A DNA stretch of 64,000 nucleotides, from NCBI RefSeq assembly GCF_020386615.1, contig NZ_CP077769.1:5488501-5552500 (forward strand). The letters are read 5' to 3'. The translations under genes were made by a program, and so were the position numbers. This stretch comes from Chitinophaga pendula (lineage in GTDB: Bacteria; Bacteroidota; Bacteroidia; Chitinophagales; Chitinophagaceae). Under the pieces are notes generated by a model that saw only the letters and a program-made list of their open reading frames with translations, made no database searches and was not told where the DNA came from. Below, piece after piece: positions 1 to 7,686 of this stretch (positions are counted from its first letter, which is position 1; each line of letters opens with the position of its first letter).

Positions 1-88
1 GGTTATTGCGGGGATGCTATTCTTTCAATGTGTATTTCCCCGTTACCGTTGTGTTTCTACATTTTCCAAATATCTAAAATCGTAAACC

Positions 89-235
89 ATGAAAAAGAGA
101 ACCGAATCAAAATTGAATCTGGGCAAGATCAAAGTGGCTAAGCTGAGTCAATCCAACCAGGAAGTAGCTTTTCGTCCTACTTATACTGGCTGCAGTCTGA
201 AATGTACGCCTCCTATCAGCCTGGCAGGTTGCTAA
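89..235 (+). CDS. Class I lanthipeptide precursor, type A copy 1 (48 aa)
   Basis: This 48-residue peptide was translated directly from the ATG at 89. The first half is a Lys-rich leader with the pattern KLNLGKIKVAKL, which matches the leaders of Bacteroidota class I lanthipeptides (family knowledge, not searched). The second half is a core holding TYTGCSLKC and a third Cys at the very C-terminus. The Thr and Ser residues upstream of each Cys are the expected substrates for dehydration and lanthionine ring closure. No GG cleavage site is seen. The next gene repeats the RPTYTGCSLKC block, and LanC lies about 0.9 kb downstream, which supports the call. The mature product should be secreted after leader removal by enzymes not in this window. 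Confidence 0.82.
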   Translation: MKKRTESKLNLGKIKVAKLSQSNQEVAFRPTYTGCSLKCTPPISLAGC

Positions 236-270
236 TCCATTATTGATTCACGCATTTAAAGATCGACCAC

Positions 271-402
271 ATGAAAAAGATTGAAACCAAGAAACTGAAC
301 CTGGGTAAAGTTAAGATATCCAATCTGAGCCATCAGCAGGGCGAAGCTGTTCGTCCTACTTATACTGGTTGCAGTCTGAAATGTCCTCCTCCTACCCGCT
401 AA
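271..402 (+). CDS. Class I lanthipeptide precursor, type A copy 2 (43 aa)
   Basis: This 43-residue peptide starts at the ATG at 271, 35 bases after the stop of the first precursor. The leader (KKLNLGKVKISNLS) and the core block RPTYTGCSLKC are shared with copy 1, so the pair is a tandem duplication. The core ends in PPPTR and lacks the third C-terminal Cys of copy 1, so it can form at most two thioether rings. A perfect 9-bp terminator follows 18 bases after the stop and probably ends the transcript of the two type A genes. Confidence 0.82.
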   Translation: MKKIETKKLNLGKVKISNLSHQQGEAVRPTYTGCSLKCPPPTR

Positions 403-420
403 TTACCAGCGATGGAAAGG

Positions 421-456
421 GGCCGGCCGGTTGAGATGCGGCCGGCCTTTGTTTTT
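421..456 (+). terminator. Strong intrinsic terminator after type A precursors
   Basis: A perfect 9-bp GC-only stem (421-429 with 439-447) has a 9-base loop and is followed by a T-rich tract at 448-456. It separates the type A precursor genes from the type B genes. Read-through or attenuation could set the ratio of precursor to cyclase mRNA. Confidence 0.85.
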
Positions 457-563
457 GCGGGTGTTGTTATTACTGCAGTGGCAGGTGCTGCAAGATGCGG
501 TAAATTTATTAGTGAGACGCTCTGTAATTCCTTTTATTTTTTTCACTTTTTAAACTATTTGTT

Positions 564-734
564 ATGAAGAAGAAGATTGAAAAAAAGCTGTCACTCAGCA
601 AGATTAAAATTGGTACGTTGACGCAGTCATCTGTTGATGAAGCGGGTATCAGCGGTAAGTTCTGTGTGTCTGTTGTGATCGCCTGTATCAGCCAGGGAGC
701 ACCTGTATGCAGCGAGGATTCCTGTCGTTTCTAA
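564..734 (+). CDS. Class I lanthipeptide precursor, type B copy 1 (56 aa)
   Basis: This 56-residue peptide starts at the ATG at 564. The leader KKLSLSKIKIGTL matches the same leader pattern as the type A peptides, so the same dehydratase probably recognises it. The core is unrelated to type A: after GISG it carries CVSVVIAC, SQGAPVC and SEDSCRF, giving four Cys with Ser/Thr partners. The C-terminal block SQGAPVCSEDSC is identical in copy 2. It lies after the terminator at 421-456, so it probably has its own promoter, although I could not find a convincing one. Confidence 0.82.
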   Translation: MKKKIEKKLSLSKIKIGTLTQSSVDEAGISGKFCVSVVIACISQGAPVCSEDSCRF

Positions 735-767
735 TCTGCGGTTATTACGATCTAAAATTGTTTTGTT

Positions 768-953
768 ATGAAGAAAAAGACGCAGAAGAAGCTGGTGATC
801 AGCAAGCTCACGATAGCGAATCTGAGTGTTCCCAGTTTTGAGGCAAATGGTATCAGCGGCGTGGTATGTCCGTCGAGGGAATGCGTGTCAGTGTTCCTTA
901 CCTGTGCCAGTCAGGGGGCTCCTGTATGCAGTGAGGATTCTTGTCACTTCTAA
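768..953 (+). CDS. Class I lanthipeptide precursor, type B copy 2 (61 aa)
   Basis: This 61-residue peptide has the leader KKLVISKLTIANL and a core that aligns with type B copy 1 over CVSV..xC.SQGAPVCSEDSC, ending in HF rather than RF. It has one extra Cys in an inserted segment (VCPSREC), giving five Cys against four, so its ring pattern should differ. It is 33 bases downstream of copy 1 and 172 bases upstream of lanC. An overlapping out-of-frame ORF at 826-1011 was ignored because it does not align with any precursor. Confidence 0.82.
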   Translation: MKKKTQKKLVISKLTIANLSVPSFEANGISGVVCPSRECVSVFLTCASQGAPVCSEDSCHF

Positions 954-1063
954 TTTATCAGTATTTCCCATTTACAATTCGGGGATGCTTCCGGCGGCAG
1001 TACGGATATAAAAACGTGGAAGTTGCATATTGGCATAATATGGCGGTATTGGCTTTTATATTT

Positions 1064-1071
1064 TATATTTG
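1064..1071 (+). promoter_or_regulatory. Possible -7 box (TATATTTG) for lanC
   Basis: TATATTTG fits the Bacteroidota TAnnTTTG -7 consensus and would place the transcript start near 1078, about 50 bases before the ATG at 1126. I see no TTG at the right -33 distance, so this is weak. Confidence 0.35.
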
Positions 1072-1125
1072 GTATTTTACGTTCCGTGGGAGTATCCCCG
1101 TTATTCATTGAACGAATCACCCAAT

Positions 1126-2346
1126 ATGGACCCAAAGACAAGTGCGAACCAGGTATTATCAACCATCAGCGAAGTATTAGTATCCCATTATACCGACCAA
1201 CAGGAGTTGCCCGGCTTGCTCAGCGGTTATACCGGAGCGGCTTTATTTTTTGCTTATTATGCGCAGTATACGGGAGAGCAGCGGTACCAGGATTTTTCTT
1301 TTGAGTTATTAGAGCGGAGTATTACGGCGATGTCGGAGGATGCGATGATCCTGACGCATTGCACGGGTATATCTGGTATTTGCTGGACGATACAGCATTT
1401 TATCAACCAGGGTTTTGCGGACCAGGAGGGTATGGAGGATATTTTTGAGGATGTGAATGAGATGTTAGGAGCTTATATGCGGGAGGAGTTGGTGCAGGGG
1501 CAATGTGATTTTCTGCACCAGGGATTGGGGGCAGCGGTTTATTTCCTGGAGCGGCCTGTGGATGAGGTGTCTACGCGTTATCTGACGGAGGCGGTGCAAT
1601 TGCTGTCGGCGTCGGCGACGGAGTTTGCGGACGGCATCAGCTGGAAGGATCAGTTTTCGAAGACGAGTATGCAATTGTCTGGCGATGCGGTTTGTTATAA
1701 TCTTGGGTTGGCGCATGGGATGCCGGCGATACTGATGGTATTGGGGTTGATATATGTGAAGGGTATTGCGCGGGAGGAGGCCCGTCGTTTGCTGGAAGGC
1801 GGGGTGCGGTGGTTGTTGTCGACGCGTAACCAGGAGGCGACTGCGAATCAATCTTTGTATCCGGTGATCGTAGACCCTGAGAAGAAGGCATATGCGACGA
1901 ATGAGAGTCGTTTGGGATGGTGTTATGGAGATCTGGGTATTGGTATTACGTTATTGAATATTGGTCATTGGCTGCATAATGATCTGTATAAGTCGGAGGG
2001 GCTTGGTATCCTGCAGCATATTGCGGCCCACCGGGATGCGGAGAATGGCGGTATCAATGATGCATGTCTTTGTCATGGCAGTGCGGGGGTATCCCATATA
2101 TTCCGCCGGGCATATCGGCTTACGCAGGACCCGGTGATGCTGGCAGCTGCGGAGCGTTGGCTGGAGGAGGCATTAATTGCGAATACGCATACGGATGGAG
2201 CGGCAGGCTATAAATTTTTTGCTGCTACTTCTTATGAGAATAGTTACAACTTACTGGAGGGGATCAGCGGTATAGGGCTGGCGATCCTTGCGAGTCAGGA
2301 TACGCAGCAGGCGCCTGACTGGGATCGTAGTTTATTGATATCTTAG
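1126..2346 (+). CDS. LanC-type lanthionine synthetase (cyclase)
   Basis: This is a stand-alone LanC cyclase of 406 residues, the usual length for the family. It catalyses addition of Cys thiols to dehydroalanine or dehydrobutyrine in the precursor cores. The zinc ligands are visible: Cys266 in GWCYGDLG, and Cys316-His317 in CLCHGSAG. The repeated Gly-rich inner helices of the alpha/alpha barrel (LLSGYTGAAL, AHGMPAIL, EGISGIGLAI) are also present. I chose the ATG at 1126 rather than an upstream TTG at 1069, because that TTG is the end of a TATATTTG promoter-like box. The LanB dehydratase that should supply its substrate is not in the window and is expected upstream of position 1. Confidence 0.9.
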   Translation: MDPKTSANQVLSTISEVLVSHYTDQQELPGLLSGYTGAALFFAYYAQYTGEQRYQDFSFELLERSITAMSEDAMILTHCTGISGICWTIQHFINQGFADQEGMEDIFEDVNEMLGAYMREELVQGQCDFLHQGLGAAVYFLERPVDEVSTRYLTEAVQLLSASATEFADGISWKDQFSKTSMQLSGDAVCYNLGLAHGMPAILMVLGLIYVKGIAREEARRLLEGGVRWLLSTRNQEATANQSLYPVIVDPEKKAYATNESRLGWCYGDLGIGITLLNIGHWLHNDLYKSEGLGILQHIAAHRDAENGGINDACLCHGSAGVSHIFRRAYRLTQDPVMLAAAERWLEEALIANTHTDGAAGYKFFAATSYENSYNLLEGISGIGLAILASQDTQQAPDWDRSLLIS

Positions 2347-2595
2347 CGACCTCTTGTCACACTACCATTAAAAAAAATCCCTGTGGTAATGCGGGCGTAA
2401 CAGCCTATGTTATAACGCATATTTGTTTGTATTTCAACCCATGAATACTGCGATGGTGGGCCGTTGCCGGTCTTCACATCGACCTTGTCTGAAATGCTTC
2501 TTTTCGTTATATTACATGGTATGATCGAAAGCCTGTAATGTCCACTTTGACCCGAAAGACTATGCCAAACAGTCTCTTGTAAACCTGAAAGAGCT

Positions 2596-3222
2596 ATGAT
2601 CCGTGTATTTTTCCTGGATGATCACCCCTTAGTATTGGAAGGGTTGCGTTCCCTGTTAAGTATTGAAAAAGACCTTGAGCTGGTAGGCCAGGCCCGGAAT
2701 GGGGAGTCCTGTCTAGCGTTTTTATCTCAACATTCTACTGATATCATTTTGATGGATACTACGTTGCCTGATATCAGCGGGATAGATCTTTGTGGTGCCA
2801 TTAAGAGTAAGTATCCTGGTATTATGATACTAGGTTTAAGTTTTCTGAAGGACCGTAAGTACGTGTGTGGGATGCTGGACAATGGTGCGAGTGGTTATGT
2901 GTTGAAGAATGCTGATAAGGCGGAGTTGGTGCAAGCGATCCATGATGCTTATGCTGGTAAGACGTATTTATCGCATGAGGCGGCGCAATCGTTGAAGGGG
3001 GAAGGCCGTGGAGGTGACGGGCATCTGCCTAACCTGACGCGGCGGGAGAAGGAGGTATTGTTATTGATATCGGAGGGGAATACGAACCCGGAGATTGCGG
3101 AGAAGTTGTTTATTAGTGCGGCGACGGTGGATAGTCATCGTAAGAATCTGCTGGCGAAGCTGGAGGTTCGCAATACGGCGATGTTGATAAAATGTGCGAT
3201 AGACCGGCAATTGCTGGCCTGA
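2596..3222 (+). CDS. NarL/FixJ-type response regulator (LuxR HTH)
   Basis: This 208-residue regulator has an N-terminal receiver with acidic DDHP near residues 8-11 and the phospho-acceptor Asp54 (MDTTLPD), and a C-terminal LuxR helix-turn-helix from about 145 on (LTRREKEVLLL, then TVDSHRKNL). Phosphorylation should control dimerisation and DNA binding. No histidine kinase is adjacent, so it is an orphan here. It follows the lanthipeptide genes by 249 bases on the same strand, and it could regulate them, but nothing in the sequence proves that. Confidence 0.9.
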   Translation: MIRVFFLDDHPLVLEGLRSLLSIEKDLELVGQARNGESCLAFLSQHSTDIILMDTTLPDISGIDLCGAIKSKYPGIMILGLSFLKDRKYVCGMLDNGASGYVLKNADKAELVQAIHDAYAGKTYLSHEAAQSLKGEGRGGDGHLPNLTRREKEVLLLISEGNTNPEIAEKLFISAATVDSHRKNLLAKLEVRNTAMLIKCAIDRQLLA

Positions 3223-3279
3223 TCTATAGCTGTCATTACATTATCCGTTCATGCCTTTTGTGTGTATGGGCGGGTAATG

Positions 3280-4005
3280 TCAATATAGTTGATTTCTGAG
3301 TATTCGTTTGACCATGTGTACGGTGGTGCGGCTGATTTGTCCTTTGTAGAGGGCGACGATGCTATTTTCGCTCATTCCTGTTTCCAGATCATTTACGATG
3401 TAGACCCATTTGCTCAGGAATTCTGAGTTGGGTGTTCTGTGTTTGAGGAGCCGGCGTACGGTTTCGATGACGGCTTTGCTGACGGTACCTTCGTGGAGAA
3501 CGAATATTTCGTCGGTGTTGAGACCCAGTTGGATATCGTCGGCGATGCGGGAGTAGTCGTGCAGGTATTTTTCGTTGGCCTGCATGATTTGGAGGAGGGG
3601 GTTGCCGGTGAACTGGAGGGGAGGATTTTTCTTTTGTTTTTGGAGGGGTGCGAGTGCGAAGTTGCGGGCGATGTTATCGCAGATGACGAGGTCATCGTTG
3701 CTGAGTTCGAACCATTCTCCTTTTACGCGTTTATGTTGAAAAACGACGTGCAGGCTTTCTTCGAGTTCGTTGATATTTTCGGCGCTGTATTGGCGGATGA
3801 CGCGGAAGATGATGGGCAGGTGGGTATGATAAGAGGCCAGGCGTTTCTGCAAGTCCTGCGTTCTGCCGATCTTGTAGAGGTTTTTTCCTGTTCTCAGGAT
3901 ATATACACATTTACCATTTTGTACCTGTTCCATGTATTGAAATTGGCGGGATGCATATGAGGCCGGGGCATTACCGGGCTTGATACTCATAGGATCAATT
4001 TGCAT
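3280..4005 (-). CDS. T5orf172 / GIY-YIG-like domain protein
   Basis: The 241-residue protein has a T5orf172/Mug113-type domain (a GIY-YIG nuclease relative) at about residues 30-110. Its markers are the N-terminal VYILRTGKNLYKIGRT strand, a KRLASYHTHLP helix, an ELEESLH helix and the closing GEWFELS. Members occur in phages and on accessory elements, and their activity is mostly unproven. The C-terminal half carries two similar roughly 50-residue blocks (LNTDEIFVLHEGTVSKAVIETVRRLL and a later ETGMSEN-type copy), which look like duplicated helix-turn-helix units that could bind DNA. It is convergent with the response regulator and divergent from the SCO gene. Confidence 0.7.
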   Translation of the reverse strand: MQIDPMSIKPGNAPASYASRQFQYMEQVQNGKCVYILRTGKNLYKIGRTQDLQKRLASYHTHLPIIFRVIRQYSAENINELEESLHVVFQHKRVKGEWFELSNDDLVICDNIARNFALAPLQKQKKNPPLQFTGNPLLQIMQANEKYLHDYSRIADDIQLGLNTDEIFVLHEGTVSKAVIETVRRLLKHRTPNSEFLSKWVYIVNDLETGMSENSIVALYKGQISRTTVHMVKRILRNQLY

Positions 4006-4105
4006 CCTTCGTTCTCATTGCAAAATAAGGAAAAATCCAGCAATAAGTGATAGTGCGGGGGGGATTAAAGGCAAGTATGGGGGATAGTGGTTTGAAAATA
4101 AGCTT

Positions 4106-4113
4106 TAGTTTTG
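4106..4113 (+). promoter_or_regulatory. TAGTTTTG box upstream of SCO gene
   Basis: The box matches the TAnnTTTG -7 consensus but lies only 5 bases before the ATG at 4118. If it is functional, translation would more likely begin at the second ATG at 4142. Confidence 0.3.
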
Positions 4114-4117
4114 CCGG

Positions 4118-4759
4118 ATGAAGCATCCTGGTCTTATTTATATGCTTGGTTGTGGTGTGGTATTGTTGCTGGCATGTGGGCGGCAGCCGAAGCAGTTGCC
4201 GATACTTGGACAGCGTTCGTACGACACGGTGCGTACGGGCGGTACGGTGAGGGTGGATACGTTGTATCCGGAGGTGCCGGCATTTTCGTTTGTGGACCAG
4301 GATAGTCAAGTGGTGAATAATGCGACTTTCCGGGATCGTATTTATGTAACGGATTTTATTTTTCTTTCTTGTCCGACGATTTGTCCGAAGATGACGGCGA
4401 ATATGCTGGAGGTGTACCAGGTATATGACGGGGATACGGCGGTGATGTTATTATCGCATACGATTGATCCGAAGCGGGATACGGTGGGTAGGTTGAAGGC
4501 GTATACGAAGGAGTTGGGGGTAAGCCGGCAGTGGCGTTTTGTGACGGGGAACCAGGATACGATCTTCCGGTTGGCGGAGAAGGGTTATTTTTCTGCGGCG
4601 GGGGCTGACAGTACGGCACCCGGTGGCTATATACACGGGGGAGGGTTGTTGTTGGTGGACCGGCATCGTCATATCCGGGGGGTGTATAACGGGATGGACC
4701 GGCGGGATACGGAAAGATTAATAAAAGATATCCGGAGGTTACGGGAAGAGCAGTTTTGA
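4118..4759 (+). CDS. SCO1/SenC-family copper-handling lipoprotein
   Basis: This is a thioredoxin-fold SCO protein of 213 residues. The copper/redox site is complete: Cys85 and Cys89 in SCPTICPKM, and His173 in YIHGGG. The N-terminus is a hydrophobic segment ending in LLLACG, a lipobox that predicts a membrane-anchored lipoprotein facing the periplasm. SCO proteins deliver copper to, or reduce, the CuA site of haem-copper oxidases, or act as periplasmic thiol reductases. No oxidase of that type is in the window; the nearest respiratory genes are the haem-c bd-like operon 1.5 kb downstream. The start could also be the ATG at 4142, which still leaves a good signal peptide. Confidence 0.88.
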   Translation: MKHPGLIYMLGCGVVLLLACGRQPKQLPILGQRSYDTVRTGGTVRVDTLYPEVPAFSFVDQDSQVVNNATFRDRIYVTDFIFLSCPTICPKMTANMLEVYQVYDGDTAVMLLSHTIDPKRDTVGRLKAYTKELGVSRQWRFVTGNQDTIFRLAEKGYFSAAGADSTAPGGYIHGGGLLLVDRHRHIRGVYNGMDRRDTERLIKDIRRLREEQF

Positions 4760-4761
4760 AT

Positions 4762-4769
4762 TAACTTTG
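4762..4769 (+). promoter_or_regulatory. TAACTTTG -7 promoter box
   Basis: This is an exact match to the Bacteroidota -7 consensus TAnnTTTG. It overlaps a TTG that a gene finder can mistake for a start. The ATG at 4779 lies 10 bases downstream. No clear -33 TTG is seen. Confidence 0.45.
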
Positions 4770-4778
4770 TGTTATTGC

Positions 4779-5153
4779 ATGTTGAAACGACTGGCCGCCA
4801 TATTATGCTTACTTATCATACTATTCCAGAGCACTTCTCGTTGCTGGATACTGGCGGCATTTTATATGAACCGGCAATATATTGCTGAGAATATCTGTGT
4901 GAACCGTTTTGATTTGATCCCGGTGTGTCGTGGTATTTGTTTTTTGGACGAGCAGATGACGAAGGAGGCACAGAAGGAGGAGCAGTTACCGGATCTGAAG
5001 CAAAAAGAGATCTCTTTGTTCTGCACTACGCTGGCGGACTGGGAGCCGATGATATTGACGACTACGTCTGAGAATTACCCTCCTGCTCATAATAGCGGCA
5101 GTACCGCTACGGCTTATTTGCCGGATGTATTCCACCCTCCTGTTGGCGCCTGA
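4779..5153 (+). CDS. Small Cys-containing membrane-anchored protein, downstream of SCO
   Basis: The protein is 124 residues from the ATG at 4779. It begins with a hydrophobic segment (about residues 4-18), then a conserved-looking block with Cys pairs: ENICVNR, then CRGICFLDEQ. I recall many Bacteroidota proteins of this size with an ENxC...CxGxC.L..Q pattern beside cytochrome or copper genes, but they have no named function. The spacing of Cys and the neighbour SCO gene suggest metal or thiol chemistry in the periplasm (inference). The C-terminal 50 residues are polar and low in hydrophobics. It probably shares the SCO transcript or uses the box at 4762. Confidence 0.65.
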   Translation: MLKRLAAILCLLIILFQSTSRCWILAAFYMNRQYIAENICVNRFDLIPVCRGICFLDEQMTKEAQKEEQLPDLKQKEISLFCTTLADWEPMILTTTSENYPPAHNSGSTATAYLPDVFHPPVGA

Positions 5154-5206
5154 TACTTAAAGATTGCGCTTATTTTTTTCTTGTCATCAGTTAAATCAGG
5201 ACCATT

Positions 5207-6067
5207 ATGCGAACGGTAGCATTATCAGTTTGCGGTATTGGCATGTTTGGTGAAGGTATCAGGCATTTTTGGATGAGCGACCTGAAGGGTTTGCTGGAGG
5301 AATATCCTGCGCTGGAGTACCCACATGCTCAAGATTTTTACACTTTATTACTTATAGAAAAGGCGTCGGGGGAGATGATGATCGATGAGGTCCGGGTCCG
5401 GTTGGATGAGGCGAAAGCGATTATTATCAAGCCGGGCAGTATCAGTTCTATTGACATTAACCGGCAGGCGGCGGGGAAGATCATTTGTTTTACGGATGAT
5501 TTCTTTTCGTTGCGGTATAATAATAATGTGCTGCATCAGTTTTCTTTCTTGAAAAACGGGATGGCGCCTTATGTGCGATATAATGATGCGCAGCAGCGGC
5601 GTGCGGGGTTGGTGAGTGGGTTGATGCACGAGGAGTATCAGCAGAGTAAGAAGGAGGCTTTTAAGGTATTGCGTTCTTACCTGAACATTTTGTTGTTTGA
5701 GATGGAGCGGTTGTATCATCCGGGCGGCTGGAAGCAGGAGGCAGGTATCAAGGCGGAGAAGGTGGTACATTTTGAGAAGCTGGTAGATGAGCATTTTATG
5801 ACGCAGAAGATGCCATCGGCGTATGCGGATATGTTGTGTGTGAGTCCTAACTATCTGAACAAGCTTTGTAAGGAGGTGCGTGGGTTCACTACGGGCGAGA
5901 TCATCCGGAAGCGGGTGGTGATAGAGGCGCAGCGGTTGTTGCATTATACTACGTTGCCGGTGAATGATATTGCTGACAAGCTGGGATTTGAGAGTCCGAG
6001 TTATTTCATTACATTTTTCAAGAAGCTGACGTTGACTACGCCGGAGTTGTTCCGGAAGCAGGATTGA
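5207..6067 (+). CDS. AraC-family transcriptional regulator
   Basis: The protein is 286 residues with a C-terminal double helix-turn-helix of AraC type from about residue 190. The first HTH runs through YADMLCVSPNYLNKL and the second through VNDIADKLGFESPSYF, followed by the typical FFKKLT...PELFRK ending. The N-terminal 180 residues should be a cupin-like ligand or dimer domain, but I cannot name the ligand. It lies between the SCO pair and the bd-like operon on the same strand and ends in its own terminator, so it is a separate unit. Control of either neighbour is possible but unproven. Confidence 0.88.
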   Translation: MRTVALSVCGIGMFGEGIRHFWMSDLKGLLEEYPALEYPHAQDFYTLLLIEKASGEMMIDEVRVRLDEAKAIIIKPGSISSIDINRQAAGKIICFTDDFFSLRYNNNVLHQFSFLKNGMAPYVRYNDAQQRRAGLVSGLMHEEYQQSKKEAFKVLRSYLNILLFEMERLYHPGGWKQEAGIKAEKVVHFEKLVDEHFMTQKMPSAYADMLCVSPNYLNKLCKEVRGFTTGEIIRKRVVIEAQRLLHYTTLPVNDIADKLGFESPSYFITFFKKLTLTTPELFRKQD

Positions 6068-6140
6068 AAAATGACATTATGTTATTGAAAACAGCAAATG
6101 GCGGGGATAAAATTCCTGATCGTTGCGATGTTCGTTGTAT

Positions 6141-6183
6141 AAAGCAGGCATGTTTTTTAAAACATCCTGCTTTGTCATTTTTA
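6141..6183 (+). terminator. Intrinsic terminator after the AraC gene
   Basis: A 15-bp stem with one bulged C (6141-6156 with 6159-6173) has a tiny loop and is followed by a T-rich run. It isolates the AraC gene from the operon that starts at 6239. Confidence 0.75.
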
Positions 6184-6238
6184 TGCAGAACGTACTATGG
6201 GTAAGAACTTTGTGTGCTGACCAACGCATTTTGTTCTT

Positions 6239-7678
6239 ATGGATTTTCCGATGTTTCATCTTGACTGGCTGAATGATCGTTTTTTGATAGCGATGATAGC
6301 CATTATTCATGTGCTGATCAATCATGGATTGGCGGTAGGATTTGTGCCCTTTGTAACGTGGCTGGAGCAGCGTGGGGTGCGTAACAGTCCGGGGGACCAG
6401 GTGACGGATATGGCCTGGGACCATATGGTTTACCGGCTGATGTGGGTGGCCTTTATTATTACGACGACGGCGGGGGCGATGACGGGGGTAGGTATTTGGT
6501 TTTCGGCGGCGCTGATCAGTCCTAATTCTATAGGCAGTCTGATCCGGGTATTTTACTGGGCATGGTTTACGGAGTGGACGGTATTTGTGACGGAGGTGGT
6601 ATTGATCCTGATTTATTTTCTTACGTGGAAGCGCAGTAACCGGTCGTTACATTCCAAGCTGCGGCATATTCGTTTTGGTTGGTACCTGAGTATTTTTTCC
6701 TGGATCACGATGGCGATTATTGTCTCTATCCTGGGGTTTATGATGGACCCCGGGAACTGGAATGCGCATCACAGTTTGGTGAATGGTTTTACGAACCCTA
6801 TTTATTTACCTCAGTTAGTATTCCGTACGCCTACGGCGATGGTGGTAGGCGGTAGTTTTGCTTTTTTCCTTCTTTTATTATTTACGGAACGCGGCAGTGC
6901 GATGCGGCTGCGTGCGATCCGTTATGCGGCCCGCTGGATACTGGTGTGGGCGCCGTTTTCCTTATTGGGTGCGATCTATTATTACCAGGCGATGCCGGAG
7001 GCGATGAAGGCTAATATGAGTACGGCGGTGGGTACGATGGAGTTTGTCCAATACTATGCGTTGTTGCGATATTTCATTATCGGGGCGATCTCGCTGACGG
7101 TGGTATTGTCGGTGTTTACGTTGATGCGTCCGCGGGCGGTGCGGTTGTATATGGCGGTATTACCGATGTTGCTGGCATTTGGGTTCCTCGGTATTTTCGA
7201 GCGGGTGCGGGAGTTCGTGCGTAAGCCCTATGTGATAGGCGGGTACATGTATTCCAACCTGTTGCGGGAGGAGGATTATCCTTTGTACCAGCGGGACGGC
7301 CTATTGCGGCATGCCACCTATGCCAGCGGGGCGACTATCACTCCGCAGCATAAGCTGGCAGCGGGGCAAGATGTGTTTATGCTGGCATGCAGCCGTTGTC
7401 ATACGACGCAGGGGGTGAATTCGATCGTATCGGTATTTGAGCGGTTGTATGGGGAGGGTAAGCCATTTGAGGAAGCCAGTATTGCCGGTTATATTCCGAA
7501 CATGCATTTCGGCCGGCCCTATATGCCACCATTTCCTGGCAACAAGGAGGAGCTGGCGGCGCTGGCGGCCTTTATCAAGCGCTTGCAGGAGACGGGCGCT
7601 ACCTTACCCGGCGCGCAGACTGCCGGTGTGGTGGTGAATCCTGTGCAGGATACTATTACTCTCACTCAACATCCATAA
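6239..7678 (+). CDS. CydA-like membrane protein with C-terminal haem c (bd-superfamily)
   Basis: The protein has 479 residues. The N-terminal part resembles CydA: helix 1 contains His24 in IIHVLINHG, the position of a haem b ligand, and a later helix carries the paired acidic residues in FTEWTVFVTEV. About eight transmembrane helices follow to residue 330. The C-terminal 110 residues form a soluble cytochrome c domain with CSRCH (Cys384-His388). The long quinol-binding Q-loop of true CydA is not evident. Haem-c-bearing bd relatives without the quinol site are known from phylogenies of this superfamily, but their electron donor and acceptor are poorly defined. It is the first gene of a three-gene operon (gaps of 8 and 4 bases). 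Confidence 0.75.
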   Translation: MDFPMFHLDWLNDRFLIAMIAIIHVLINHGLAVGFVPFVTWLEQRGVRNSPGDQVTDMAWDHMVYRLMWVAFIITTTAGAMTGVGIWFSAALISPNSIGSLIRVFYWAWFTEWTVFVTEVVLILIYFLTWKRSNRSLHSKLRHIRFGWYLSIFSWITMAIIVSILGFMMDPGNWNAHHSLVNGFTNPIYLPQLVFRTPTAMVVGGSFAFFLLLLFTERGSAMRLRAIRYAARWILVWAPFSLLGAIYYYQAMPEAMKANMSTAVGTMEFVQYYALLRYFIIGAISLTVVLSVFTLMRPRAVRLYMAVLPMLLAFGFLGIFERVREFVRKPYVIGGYMYSNLLREEDYPLYQRDGLLRHATYASGATITPQHKLAAGQDVFMLACSRCHTTQGVNSIVSVFERLYGEGKPFEEASIAGYIPNMHFGRPYMPPFPGNKEELAALAAFIKRLQETGATLPGAQTAGVVVNPVQDTITLTQHP

Positions 7679-7686
7679 ACGACTTT

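Noticed and set aside
826..1011. Overlapping 61-codon ORF inside the fourth precursor gene
   Set aside because: It is out of frame with the conserved leader and core shared by the other precursors.
3439..3960. A 173-codon plus-strand ORF opposite the T5orf172 gene
   Set aside because: It is the antisense shadow of a protein with clear domain blocks, and its own translation is a monotonous Val/Phe/Glu-rich mix without motifs.
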